Source: Rhizodiscina lignyota (taxonomy: Eukaryota; Ascomycota; Dothideomycetes; Aulographales; Rhizodiscinaceae). Taken from it: a stretch of DNA of 64,000 bases. Shown piece by piece: positions 20,738-32,380 of the stretch (position 1 is the stretch's first letter; every line of letters begins with the position of its first letter). The notes beneath the pieces are model-generated. The model worked only from the letters and a program-made list of their open reading frames with translations, did not search any database and was not told the origin of the DNA. The DNA is taken from assembly GCA_010015805.1 (NCBI GenBank), contig ML978138.1, positions 62,001 to 126,000 on the forward strand, given 5' to 3'. The translations under genes were made by a program, and so were the position numbers.

Positions 20738-21715
20738 ATGGAGCCTCCACGCAAGAAATTCAGACCTGAACAACCCTCGTTCACCTCCTCTCTCGGAAGC
20801 GGCAAAGACTTCCGCAAGCACAAGAAAGACGAGCCGCCCATCGATGAATCCATCTACGACTACGATTCCTTCTTCGACGCCAAGCAAGCCCGCGAGAACG
20901 AACCCAAGAAGAAGAAAGACAATGGCAAGCCAAAGTACATGGCCGACATACTCGCGGCCAACGAGGTGCGCAAGAAAGATCAACTGCGCGCACGCGACAA
21001 GCTCTTGCAGCGCCAGCGCGAGGAGGAAGGCGACCAGTTCATGGACAAGGAGAAGTTCGTGACGGAAGCATACAAGAAGCAGCAGGAGGAGGTGAGGCAG
21101 GCCGAGGAGGAGGAGCGGAGGAAGGAGGAGGCGGAAGCGGCGAAGAAGCAGAAGGGCGAGGTCGGCATGAGGAGCTTCTACAAGGATCTGCTCGGTCGAG
21201 ACGAGGAGAAGCATCGTGCTATTGTAGAGGCGACCGCGGATATCAAGGACAAGAGGAAGCAGCCCGACGAAGAGCAAGAAACGGTCAAGTCCGAAGCGGA
21301 CATTGCGCGGGAGCTGAACAAAAAAGGTGCAAGCATCTACATCAATGATGATGGCCAAGTGTCAGACAAACGTGAGTTGCTTGGTGCAGGCCTGAATGTC
21401 ATGGCGAAACCAAACGCGGCTGCTCCCGCTGCTGCTGCTGTCCAGGCACGAAGTCTTGCTCGTCCGCAAGCGGCGCACGGACGTGGTTCCAGCGATAGAG
21501 AAAGGCGAATGCGCCAGACTCGCATGGTGGAGGCACAGCTCGAAGAGATGCAACGTAAGGCTGCGGAGGCGGAAGAGACAGGGCAGAAGAAGGCAGAGCA
21601 AGAAGCGCAGAGCAAGAAGACGAAGGAGGAGATCAAATCGGCGAGGGAGAGATATCTACAGAGGAAGAAGGAAGCTGCTGCTCAGAAAGAGGCTGCTGCT
21701 CAAAAGGAAGGCTGA
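20738..21715 (+). CDS. NSRP1/CCDC55-like nuclear speckle splicing regulator
   Basis: Single exon of 325 residues. The N-terminal third has YDYDSFFDAKQA, then KPKYMADILAANEVRKKDQ, then GDQFMDKEKFVTEAYKKQ. This matches the conserved DUF2040 core of NSRP1/CCDC55 proteins, which sit in nuclear speckles and influence alternative splicing. The rest is a strongly charged coiled coil (about residues 95-145 and 250-325), with a short Ala-rich hinge near 225-240. The C-terminal SARERYLQRKK is also seen in homologues. The length is shorter than animal NSRP1, as expected for fungi. No intron or break. Confidence 0.87.
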   Translation: MEPPRKKFRPEQPSFTSSLGSGKDFRKHKKDEPPIDESIYDYDSFFDAKQARENEPKKKKDNGKPKYMADILAANEVRKKDQLRARDKLLQRQREEEGDQFMDKEKFVTEAYKKQQEEVRQAEEEERRKEEAEAAKKQKGEVGMRSFYKDLLGRDEEKHRAIVEATADIKDKRKQPDEEQETVKSEADIARELNKKGASIYINDDGQVSDKRELLGAGLNVMAKPNAAAPAAAAVQARSLARPQAAHGRGSSDRERRMRQTRMVEAQLEEMQRKAAEAEETGQKKAEQEAQSKKTKEEIKSARERYLQRKKEAAAQKEAAAQKEG

Positions 21716-23034
21716 AAACCTGGCCAGGAGTATGGCGATCTGCTTTGCGAAGGCGCTAGGTTCCAGGGAGCGAACAGTCTGCGGAGCCACGCAATCAAAG
21801 TTGCCCCGGCACTTCTAACAAGCCTACTTGTGTCGGTGAAGTTACATTCGAGCTTATTACGGAGTAGCTCGCTTACCCAGCCTGCCTTAGAAGGGTTCCT
21901 TTTCGATACCACGGAATGGGGATTTTGTTGCAGGTCTCATTCACTCGCCGGAAACTAGCTCCTTGTAGAATAGTGGGGCTTGTTGTGGGAGAATTTGATA
22001 CCCAATGGCAATTTGGAATTATGGGTTCATGATCACAAGACTCTCTCAGGAAGGAAAGCTGTCTACATGGCACGAATCAGCTGCGGGTTAGCAGGTCGGA
22101 TACGCAATACCACTTCAAAATGGACGGTGCACGGTCTTAGGGCTGTCCTCATGTTTCTCTTCAACTTTCTGTGAACAGGCCTTCTACGAACATGGGCTCA
22201 GATCAGGGATGACGCTGTGTCTTGCACATGATGCAGACGTATCAATTCGAGCCCAAGAGTGATGGAGCTGCCACAGTCGCGCTCCGCAGAACCTTTGCTT
22301 CATTGCGTATCACCATCAACGTCACAATTGGTGGTTAGCATAAGAGGGTTATGACATGCTTTGATTCCTTTGATGCTCAATATATCTCTTAAACTCCGTC
22401 AATCATTTATTTCATCGTGACTTGTGAGAGTGTGCCCGTGGACATCTGCTATAGCCGCCTTCTCTATAGCTTCAGCTCTTCACTTGGGTGCCCACAAGAT
22501 AAGCTCTGTCTCTCACAAGTAATTAAGAAACTTATCGCATGGTATCGCCAATTCAGAGCAGTTTTGCTTCTACTTGAAAGTCTTGAACCGTTGCTCAATA
22601 ACGCATGTAAACAAACGAGAAGTCTCCTCGAGGCCAAGTATACACCTAGAAGCCAGAGCTCCGTACTAGTAACTATTCCTAGCCCATCAGCTGCCTTCAT
22701 TGGTGGGTGTAGTTGGCTCGTTCGCGTGGACGCAGTTTGTATTTAAAAGTGCTCATTTCCCTCAAATTCCGTTCCGCAGGATTTGTTGCTGGTTGAAGGA
22801 ACCCCTCGAGAGAGATATATATATCCACCTCGGGGTGAAGCAATGGTCACACATCTTTATTATCATAAACCCCTGCTAGTGAGTGAGAAGCATATTGTCC
22901 CTAATTGGAGAATGTTCAAATTATTTATAATCGGAAAAAATGCAAACTGTCGGGGTATCTAAAACAAATGAAAAGCCCAAAGAATGACCTCGCAATGCTA
23001 TCTATATATGCACAAACTTAAATAAACCTGCTCA
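21716..23034. other. Convergent intergenic region, no supported gene
   Basis: About 1.3 kb between two 3' ends. Only short overlapping frames without recognisable motifs are present. Composition is ordinary. Confidence 0.5.
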
Positions 23035-25545
23035 TCAACCCCCAAGTCCCTCTCTCAGCGCATCTTCATCCAACGCCGCCGGATCAACGTGGACCTTGAA
23101 CGGGGTAGGCGGCGGTAGTCCCAAGCCCAGAATCGCACCTGGTTGGTTCACTCCCGGAGGCCTCCATTCCGCCTTAGCTTTCGGTATGGAGCCAAGAGGT
23201 GGGATGGCGCTGTCACCACTCTCACTAACCGTCGGCAGCGCCGGAGTGGACTTCATAACTTTGAGGCGCGGCCCCTTCGACTGAGTTCGCTGGGGAATCA
23301 GCATCGTCGGATTGGACGTCATCGCAGTGGCTATTGCGATCGGAGGAGGTTTGGCCGAATCGCTAACGGAGCGTGGAGCAGCGGCTGGAGCAGCAGCAGG
23401 AGTATCAACAGCAGTTGATGGAGTTGGCATGAAGCCCCATTTCCCTTTTACCCAACCGCCGACTCTCTGTCCCAAGAACCCGACATAGCCTGGCTTGCTA
23501 TCTACAGGAGCTGCACCGCGTTGCTCACCGACCATGTTGCTGAGCAAGTCTCTGCTGTGAGGAGTGACGCTCCTCCCACTGCCAGGTCTTGACGTCCTAC
23601 CTGTCACTGCTGTCGCTGTAGTCGCTGCAATGACAGGCCGGCTTGATGTTAAAGCAATAGACGGAGCTGCGCGTGCAGATGCTCCTATCAGGAGCTGAGA
23701 GGGCCGAGACTGGAGAGTATGGATGTCCATGCCTGACACTGAAAGCAGCGACTCGTGTGATGCTACTCTTCGCATAGGACGCGAAGGTGTATATAAGTCC
23801 TCATCTTCAGCCTCTCGCAAAGTCGACGCTTCATCTGTCTCGTCGCCCTCTTCGGGAATTGTAGCTTCGGGCGGGGATGGTAGGCCTGGCGATAGATGTA
23901 GATCCGTCACGTCGGCATCTACTTCGGTGCCCATATGGTCCATGTACTCATCAACAGAATACGTCATGAGCTGCGGGGCGACAGAATCAGAAACGCTCCT
24001 TAGCGGACCGTCTCGAAGAGGCAATTTGTTCAGCGGCACAAAAGCAGGTGAGCCAGGATCGCTGCAGTCAGGGCTCGTCGGAGGCGATGAATCGTGTCCA
24101 ACATCGCTAAAGATGCGCTCAAAGACGGAGGACGCTCCGCGAGAGTGAGCGTATGGCGAGCTCGGTACAGATGATGCACCTGATATTGCGGTGCTGTTCG
24201 ACTGCACTGACCAACGATGAGATGCTGACTTTTGAGGGACGGTGACAGAAGTCTGCGATAAGATCGTCGCAGCTGATGATGGAGTCTGAGGGCCCGGCCG
24301 GGCAATGGATCCACGAGGTGGCGTAAAATGCCCGCTGGTGGCCAGATGTCGCTTCCGGCGTACTTTGCGCTGCATCGGTTGCTGGGGCCGCGGCTTGTTT
24401 TCGCCCTTTGGAAGGTCATGGAAGTGATGATGCACATGCAACTCTCGGCTCTGTGGTGTTTCCAGACCCATCTCCTTACTCAACTTCGGTGAAAGTCCAC
24501 CCTCCTCCGTCGCGTCGGTAGGTGGATTCAGCATCAGCTGATCTCTCAATCGCGCCACCTCTTCGTTGGAGTTGAACAACATGTCCCTCAGCTCTACAAT
24601 ACCAAGCTGCAGATTCGCGTTGTCCTGGAGGATATCCTTGACAAAGTGACTGACGACATTGCTGCCATTCTTCTCACTCGATGCCTTTGCTGCAGCCGCA
24701 CCTCTTAGTCTCCCTGCAGCAGTCTCCAGCTCCCGCTCTACAGCTCTCCTCCTATCCATACGTCCGATGACCTCCACGTGTCTCTCTCTCTCTTCTCGCG
24801 CCTCTTGTTCAATCCTTTCGATCTGGTCATGCAGTCCAGCAATCGCTTGCTCCGCCTGCCGTGATCTCAGGACAGCACTCTTCTCATCCTCTTTTGTAGT
24901 CGCAAGCGTCGCTTGTAACTCTGCTTGCTCCCTCTCCAACGTAGCAAGCTGCTTCTCGAGGAATTCGGTGCGAGAAACGAGAGCAGTGACGCGGCGCAGT
25001 TGCTCTTGCGTGGAGTGTAGCGTTGCCGTCAACGACTTGATCTGGGTCTCTGATTCCACGAGGGCATTATTCAGGTTCTCCAGCTGATCGAGGAAGTGGC
25101 GATTCTGCTCAACGAGAGAGGTATTGCTCGCTTCAAGGTCGCGCTTCTCAGTGTCTAACGAATCCAACGTCGTCGACATACGTTTTCGATCCTGTTCCGC
25201 GTCCGCAACGTAGGCTTCGTGCCGCACTAACAGCGCCTGAATGGAAAATGTCAGAGACATGGTCGTTTGCAGTGCGCAAAATACCCAGGCAAGGTGTTCG
25301 AGCCAGTCATGCAATGACGCATGTGAAAGCGCGACAGCGCATCACCGTCAATGAAAAACATGGAGAGTACTCCGTAGATAGGCGAATGTAAAACTCACTT
25401 GGCCCAGCTCCGCAGCCACGCGCGCATCCTTCTCATAATTTTGCAGAACCTCGCAGGAATGCGCGCGAAATGAGCAGTCTGCCCGCCCACAACAACACAT
25501 TCCGATGCTGCCTTCGCACGGCTTGTAGTCCGCCGCGAGATCCAT
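23035..25545 (-). CDS. Long coiled-coil protein of unknown function
   Basis: Two exons, 25545-25399 and 25236-23035, give about 782 residues. The 162-nt intron (GTGAGT...TTCAG) is in phase 0, joining AAELGQ to ALLVRHEAYV. The N-terminus has a small Cys cluster (MCCCGRADCSFRAHSC) that might bind metal or be lipidated. Residues about 45-235 form an unbroken heptad coiled coil. Residues 300 to the end are Ser/Pro-rich and mostly disordered, with a short structured-looking GYVGFLGQRVGGWVKGKWGF motif near 620. I recall similar coiled-coil proteins in many Pezizomycotina but cannot name one. A scaffold role at cortex or spindle pole is possible but unproven. Confidence 0.75.
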
Positions 25546-26219
25546 GACTATTGTGTTCCCTCACCATGGCCCGCGAGGTCGAAGTGGTATTGGTATGGTG
25601 CGCCGGTCAAGGTGATCGGGATAGATTTGCGACTAGCATTGTGTGTTAAGAGAGCGAGTGGATAGAAGGTGAGGTGGGGAGTTGAGTGCCGAGCTGGGCT
25701 TGTTCGTCGCGTTCCCGGTTTTGGAGGTGGTGCACAATGATCCATGCGCACGTGACGCGTCGTACAGGGATAGCCTTCCCAGCCTCTCCAATTTTCGGGA
25801 GGACCTGCATCGACGGGGCCAGATGCGACTTGACGACACTCCATGAACGCCGTCGAGATCGCATATCCAATCGCTGATTGTAGTTGATTTGTGGTTGAGG
25901 TCAACTAAGCTGAGGCACCGATGATCAATCTATTCGCCCACGAACGTTGCTTTTGCTGCGCTAAAGTTAGCGACATGTACACACGGCTCGCAATCTCTTT
26001 CCCTCAGCCTCGACCTTCTACCCATCACTGTTTGTGCTCCCAGCAGTAGCAGAGACGCTCTATTAATCCACGTTGGCACGTTCTTTTCGCTCCATTTTCA
26101 TGAACCTGTGAGATTGTTGCCCTGAAGGACGATGTGACGTGAAAGTAGACGACATACCCGATCTTAGTAGCAGCGAATATCATCTCTTCTTCTCTTGAAT
26201 AGTTCACAAAGAAGCCGAA
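25546..26219. promoter_or_regulatory. Divergent promoter of coiled-coil and second HET gene
   Basis: The two flanking genes are transcribed away from each other across 674 bp. Overlapping frames inside (25548-25904, 26025-26468) have no motifs. Confidence 0.4.
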
Positions 26220-28340
26220 ATGTTGTGTGACACATGCAAACGGATCCCTTACGACTTTTTCATCCAACGCGGCTCTTTCGAGCATGGAACGCTGGGAGCC
26301 ATCAAGGAGTCCGCCGAAGCTGGCTGCGGTTTCTGCGGACTCATTAATGACTCCTTCTACCTTCAGATGTGCCGAGGTGCGGTTAGGGAAATAGCATATC
26401 GGACTGTCAATGAAAACGTTACCCTCTATACTGATGGATCCGTGCGTAACGGGACACAACAACTCCAATTAATATATCAAGACGACCTTGGCCCTCATAA
26501 CGGTTCGTCTCTGCACTATGAAGTCGTGGTTGGCAGCAAAGGCGAGTATCGCTGATATCACTTCGTGGAGATGGCAACGCTAGCTAAACATTAAGCAGGG
26601 TATAAGCGGTCACCGCTGCCTGTACCTATGTGGGATTTCCTGCTGGACGTTGCCGAATCTTGGGAGCGAAATTGCCGAGAGAATCATGAAGAGTGTAAAC
26701 GGGACTCGGGTACTACGAAACCGTCCTTACCTAGTCGACTCATCCAATTCGACATCGAACAGGATGACAGTATCCCAAAGCTCGTCTCCACCTCTGAGCT
26801 CGAACAAGACGAGATTAAATATGTGACTTTGAGTCACAGATGGGGCCAGCCGGACTCCATGTCCAGTACAACAGTGTCCAACATCCAAACTCGCTTATCA
26901 GAAATAAGGGACCTACCATTGACGTTTCGACAAGCCGTTTCCATAGCGAGGAAGCTGAAAATAGCGTACCTTTGGATCGATTCTATCTGCATCATACAGG
27001 ATGATCCTTCCGACAAGAGCCGAGAGATCGCAAGGATGGCGAATATTTACAGCAACTCTTTCTGCAACATCGTTGCGTCCACTGCATCAGATCCGACTGA
27101 GGGCTGCTACAACCCAGAGAAAGCACAAAGCGTCGCCGGACACATTCTAGAGTTTCCACGCCAGAACGAGGTGTTCACTCGTAGAGTCTTCTTCGTGCGA
27201 GCGGACCGAGCTGCGGAAGAGCTATCAACAGGCATCGAGAGCGGGGTGCTCCATAGTCGAGGCTGGTTGGTCCAAGAACGTCACCTTCCGAGGCGCGCCG
27301 TTCTCTTCACGCCGCAATGTGTAATGTGGGAATGCCAGAAGTCAAGGATAATCAGAGAGTACCCGGACTCGGAAAGAGTCTTTGCAACGATGGAAAGAGT
27401 TACACAGCAAGAGTCGAGGCACGAGTCCTCTGCAGCTTCGAATTTTTGGAAGATTATGAACTCACCGAACGGCCAGCGAGCTATTTACTGGGAATGGCTG
27501 AAACTGGCTGCGGAGTACTCAGGGAAGCGGCTTACTGTGGCTAGTGACAAGCTTCCGGCGATCGGCGGCCTTGCCAGCAGTATGCAAGAACTCACTGGCG
27601 ATGAGTACGTTGCTGGTCTGTGGAGGCGAGATTTAGTCCGGTCGCTCTGCTGGATGCAACCTATTAAGCAACAACTGGACCATCTGCCAGGTTGCGAAGT
27701 GAATACCGACCGAGGCTGGGAGATGACCACACCGTATCGAGCACCGAGTTGGTCGTGGGCCAACCTCGATCTTGTAGTAACATATCCCGAGTTCGACGAG
27801 TTCGGCGAGTTCATGAGCAAGCTTGAGACCGCGGCCTCTCCGGAAATCCTCGAGGTCACCGCCGAAAGTGCCACGGCCGACAAATTCGGCCAAGTTTCTT
27901 CAGCATCGATCAGACTCAAAGCATTTACCGTAGTCGTGAATCCGTTCAGACCTCTTGAAGGCAGTGTTATTGTATTACCGATAGAGAGCCCGGTATATCA
28001 GCAGGAGGGCCTGAAGCGTGTGCGAATCTACAATCGATATGGCCAGCCCATAGCTAAACTTGTCCTGGAGCGGCAGAATTGGACGCTCGGAATCGTGCCA
28101 GACAAGCATAGCAACATGAGTATAAAATGCGTACTCTTATGGAACTTTGACGACAAACATGTCAATGTCCTGGACGACAACAACCTGACATGGTCATGCA
28201 AGCTTATCGGTCTCGCGTTGAGGCCAGTGCAAGAGGAACCGAAAAAGTATGAGAGAATTGGTATGATGTTTTGGCGTCTGGAAGAGGGAGCCCAGTTGTT
28301 TGAAGATGAAGGGGTGGAAGAAGAGCTGACAATCATTTGA
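26220..28340 (+). CDS. HET-domain protein 2, with a GC-AG intron
   Basis: Exons 26220-26541 and 26599-28340 encode 687 residues. The only phase-compatible junction uses the donor AAAG/GCGAGT and acceptor AAGCAG, a GC-AG intron of 57 nt with a GCTAAA branch-like site. It restores a frame reading SKGGYKRSPLPVP. The start MLCDTCKRIPYD opens the usual Cys-containing N-terminal segment (CDTCKRIP, GCGFCGLI). The HET domain lies at about residues 180-330: YVTLSHRWGQP, IAYLWIDSICIIQDD, then HSRGWLVQERHLPRR. The C-terminus resembles other HET proteins of this class. The presumed role is nonself recognition. The frame is intact. Confidence 0.9.
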
Positions 28341-28824
28341 TACACGCTGTAACTCTGCTCGAAAGCGTTTTTCACCAAATGCGCTAAGCCGAGCGCTGCC
28401 TCGCTCAAGGGGCAACAGAGCAAACGGCATGGGAAATGCTCCATGCCCGTTGAATAGCGTGCCATCCCGATTAATTAAACTGCTATAGTAAGAACAAGTT
28501 TTGCTCTTCAGCACGAACGAGAGCATCTCTGAAAGCTCGATTAAACAGACAGGAGAGCGTATTTATCGAAAACACGCAGCTTCATGATGTATAACCTAAC
28601 GAGCATATACATTTATCGCGGTTCGACATTCGACATGTCGTAGCCACGACCCAACTCACTTGGCACAGTTCGTTCAGATTGCGGAGTTCTCGGAGGCTTT
28701 AACTACATTGGGAACCTGGGTCTCTAGTGTATGCTTTCAACACAGTGGCAAGGCATTTCAATCAGAGTTAGCCATAATTGTCTATTTTGACCGTGTCTCA
28801 ACACTTCTACTCTACTCCTAGAGA
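28341..28824. other. Convergent intergenic region
   Basis: It separates the HET gene from the succinyl-CoA-ligase-type beta subunit gene. Nothing further is seen. Confidence 0.5.
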
Positions 28825-30215
28825 TTAGGCTGATTTGGCAAGCTCCACCGCCTTCTTCGCAGCGTCACCGAAACCAGATTCCGTATGCAGGCCCAGATTT
28901 GCCTTTTCGACCTGTTGGCGGAAGTAAGTATAAACTTAATCAACGCAAGTTCACCTTTACGGCGGTAGTGCTAGACTCACAAGCTTCAGCCCTTCTTCGG
29001 AGTTAGTCCCTTGCAGTCGAACTACCACCGGAACACGAAGCGAGCCCAACTCCTTCGCGGCACCGATGATTGACTCTGCAATCATATCGCATCGGGTGAT
29101 ACCTGAAACATGAATGAGTTTTTATTAGCATGAGAAGTGTGAGATCCTCACTTACCTCCGTAGATATTGACGAGAATTGTTTTCACTCGCTCATCTCTCA
29201 GAATGATCTCAAATGCTTTCATCATTGTCTCCTTTGTTGCTTGGCCACCAGCATCAAGGAAGTTAGCACTCGCACCCCCGGAGTGTGCGATTGCGTCGTT
29301 GGTCGCCATTGCTAGGCCAGCACCGTTCACCACATTCCCAATATTACCATCCATCCTGACGTACACTAGTCCATACTTCTCGGCCTCAAGCTCTTCGCTC
29401 ACTTCATGCTCAACATCGCGGAGGGCGAAAAGATCCTGCTGGCGCTTCTCTGCTGCATTGTCAAAAGAGAACTTAGCGTCGAGACATGTGAATGTTGAGT
29501 CGGAAGAGCGCACAAGCGGATTAATTTCAAGGAGAGTTGCGTCTTTGCTAACAAACAGGCTGTGCATGCGGCTGAGAATTTGTTCGAGGTTCTTGGTTTC
29601 TGCCACTGATGTTCGAAGTGCTCGAGAGATTTCCGAAATAAGTTCTGCCGTGATCCCTTGCGTGAGATTGAAGTGGAATGTCAACAGTTTCTCGGGGCTT
29701 TCCTTTGCCATTGTTTCGATATCAACGCCGCCACTTTTAGAAATGATAATTGCCGGTTTGTACTGCTCGCGGTCGATCGTCATCGCAAGGTACCACTCGT
29801 CGTGGTATTTGATTGTCTCGACGACGTAGAGCTTGTCCACCTTGAGTCCCTTGCTCGGGGTTTGCTTCGTCTTCAATCGATGGCCGAGCATCTTACTGGC
29901 TATCTCCTTTCCGGCCTCAGGAGACTCGACCATTTGGATCCCTCCCTGCAAACCGCTGTCGAAGGTGCCTTTGCCCCGACCACCCCTCAAGATCTGAGAT
30001 TTGACAACGCATCTTCCGCCGAGTTCTTCAATTATTGCACGCACCTCATCCGGGGATTGTGCAACTTTCCCTCGTGGTACTGGAACGCCAAACTGCTTCA
30101 GCAAATCTTGAGACTGATATTCGTGAATGCTCAATTGCCGTATTTGTTGCTTTGAAATTAGGCATCCCGTATGATCACTTCTCAAGAGCCTCAGAGATAT
30201 GTTCTTGCAAGCCAT
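28825..30215 (-). CDS. Succinyl-CoA-ligase-type beta subunit, mitochondrial paralogue
   Basis: Exons 30215-29156, 29102-28981 and 28911-28825 join in phase to 422 residues (introns 54 and 69 nt). A mitochondrial presequence ([12 protein letters not shown]...) ends before [20 protein letters not shown], where the ATP-grasp domain begins. The loop [15 protein letters not shown], the metal/nucleotide segment [11 protein letters not shown] and the CoA-ligase domain blocks [21 protein letters not shown] and RLQGTN are all present. The enzyme couples nucleotide triphosphate to acid + CoA to acyl-CoA, in either direction. The C-terminus stops at AVELAKSA, without the longer tail of the canonical fungal TCA subunit, and several blocks differ. 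I therefore read it as a paralogue dedicated to this cluster. Its partner alpha subunit lies at 40458-41586. Confidence 0.9.
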
Positions 30216-31112
30216 TCTCAAAGTACTCTTCTTCTTTACGTTTCTGGGCCTCTGAAGACGGTTTACAAGGCCGAAGACTTTGAAATCCTACCAAAAGATG
30301 AGAGGGAAATTTGGTTGCAAGCAACAATAGAACTCGGGCATGACACCGCACAGAACAACATCCGATGATGACCTTCGTAGCCATGATGATATCTTACCTT
30401 CTTTCATCAACAATGACTCCATGATAGGCGACTTCAATGTAGGTCGGAGAGCATTAAAGATTTCTGTGCCCGAAAGAATTCGGCTATTAACCCCCTGACG
30501 CTCAGGCGTATCCGATTGCGGATGTGGATGATAGGGAGGCCGCGGCCTTTTTAAGGAGCCGCTCTACCCAGCCGACGTGTTCTCGGCGTCCACTGTTCAC
30601 ACTACCCACACGAGTTATATTCCAGTTCTGCAAAATTCCATTTGGTGCTCTTACAATTTACAGAAATTATCAGCTTTGCATTATATGGCCCCGCTGTCCG
30701 TCACCCTTTAAAATATGCATTCATGACGCATATGTTTCGCGTTCGACGCGTCAAAAAATTCCAAACGATGACCTAAGAATCCATCCACCAATTTGACGAC
30801 CAAATTCACCTTGTTTTGAGGCCATCAGTAATATCAGTTAGCCAACATAAGCGATAATATGGCCCGAAAATCCTTCACGTTTGAAGCCGGAAACATACCG
30901 TCCCTCATTTCAGCAGTTCCGGGTCATCGGCTTCCGTTATTCCTTTTTCAAATGGGATCTGTATCCCGTCAGTAGAATCCCTCCTCTTCTCGAGTCCTTC
31001 GTGATTGGAATTCTTTCGTATCCTCTTTACCACGTGATCTACTGTGGAAGTCGTAATATCTCCAATATTGTCAAGTTCACTATCTCCTTGAGGACTCAGT
31101 ATACTCAACAAA
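30216..31112. promoter_or_regulatory. Divergent promoter of the beta-subunit and malate/lactate dehydrogenase genes
   Basis: About 0.9 kb between two divergent cluster genes. It contains ATCCGATTGCGGAT at 30510-30523, a 5-bp inverted repeat holding CCG-N4-CGG of the kind bound by Zn2Cys6 dimers. A CCCCGC (CreA-type site, minus strand) lies near 30695. Both are candidates only. Confidence 0.4.
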
Positions 31113-32153
31113 ATGGCGACAGGCTCGAGTTGGAAGATGGCTCAGGAGAATATGGTCGAAGTTTCCATTCCTGAGGCAAAGAAGCTCGCACAAACTGCTC
31201 TCCAAGCAGTAGGCTACACCGAGTACGATGCCAACGCCATCGGCAGCCATGTTATGGATGCTCAGACGCGAGGATACGGCCCAACTGGCCTGGCTAGAAT
31301 ACTCACCATTGCCGAGCGGGTCGGCCCCAAACCGATTGGCAGCGCCGATATGATTATCACACGAGAGACTGTCTCATCGGCGCAGCTCGACGCCAAGGGT
31401 GCTATCGGCTATCTTGCTTCATACCGCGCGACAGAAATGGCCATCAAGAAAGCAAAGGCAGGTGGGATAGGCATCGTTGGAGTGAGCAACACTTTCTACG
31501 CCGGCATGCTGTCCTACTATGCGGAGATGTGTACGAGACAAGACCTGGTTGCTATGATTGCAGGCAGCGCGGCGCCTTGGGTCGCACCACATGGAAGCTC
31601 TACACCTCGTTTTGGGACGAATCCGCTCTGTATCGCATTTCCGTCGGGGAGCAAGCAACCGATCATTTGGGATATTGGGACCTCGAAGATCATCCACGCA
31701 CAAGTGAAGCTTGCGCAACTAATGGGCGAGGAATTACCGGAAGAGACGGCCTATGATGAGGAAGGCGAGGTTACGAAGGACCCGTTTAAAGCGATGCAGG
31801 GAGCGATGGCAGTATGGGGAGGCCATAAAGGCAGTGGACTGGCAGTAGCAATCCAGTTGATGGGTGCACTTGCAGGCGCTCCAGCGCATACGCACGAATC
31901 CGGGGATTGGGGGTTGCTCGTCATTGTCATGGACCCGGAGATGTTCAGGCCGATCGATGACTTCAAGAAGGAGGTCGATTCGTACTCAGAGACGATCAGG
32001 AGCAGCAAGCCATTGAAGGGCCAAGGTCCCGTTCGAATGCCATTCGATCGGAGCTATCAAATTCGCGAGCAAATTAGGGAAGCTGGGTCAGTGCAAGTGG
32101 AATCGTCCGTTATCGAGGGGTTGCACAAGTTTATAGAGAAAGGCAAGAAATAG
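31113..32153 (+). CDS. Type-2 malate/L-lactate dehydrogenase family protein (Ldh_2/YlbC-YiaK fold)
   Basis: Single exon, 346 residues. The family blocks are present: RYGTNPLCIAFP-type (RFGTNPLCIAFPSG), GSAAPWVAPHGS and the nucleotide-binding HKGSGLAVAIQLMGALAGA. Members use NAD(P) to interconvert 2-hydroxy acids (malate, lactate, sulfolactate, ureidoglycolate, 2,3-diketogulonate) and 2-oxo acids. The motif that usually reads RG-x-DSHG-x-x-R and supplies the catalytic His reads RGYGPTGLAR here (about residues 54-63). Aligned to it, His becomes Thr. Either another residue serves, the substrate differs, or activity is lost. No mitochondrial presequence. It is divergent from the beta-subunit gene and part of the cluster. 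Confidence 0.87.
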   Translation: MATGSSWKMAQENMVEVSIPEAKKLAQTALQAVGYTEYDANAIGSHVMDAQTRGYGPTGLARILTIAERVGPKPIGSADMIITRETVSSAQLDAKGAIGYLASYRATEMAIKKAKAGGIGIVGVSNTFYAGMLSYYAEMCTRQDLVAMIAGSAAPWVAPHGSSTPRFGTNPLCIAFPSGSKQPIIWDIGTSKIIHAQVKLAQLMGEELPEETAYDEEGEVTKDPFKAMQGAMAVWGGHKGSGLAVAIQLMGALAGAPAHTHESGDWGLLVIVMDPEMFRPIDDFKKEVDSYSETIRSSKPLKGQGPVRMPFDRSYQIREQIREAGSVQVESSVIEGLHKFIEKGKK

Positions 32154-32380
32154 AAGGAAGCTCTGTCTGTGTTTTAATGTTCCTTGAACATTCGACTTCG
32201 AACTCAGTCTATTTGTGATGCGTGATCCCTCGGCTGACCCTCAATAGTCCTATCAACTGCGCTCTGAGCTGCTTTCTCACTCTCTAAATCGCCTGTTAGA
32301 GTGGGCCATTGAGAGCAATAGGAGACCCAGGTGAAGGCTTGTCTCACATATGAACTCCGACAATTATGAAGATTGGCAAG

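Noticed and set aside
24659-25087. Plus-strand frame of 142 codons opposite the coiled-coil gene
   Set aside because: It is the antisense shadow of a coiled coil, rich in Ser and Leu as expected.
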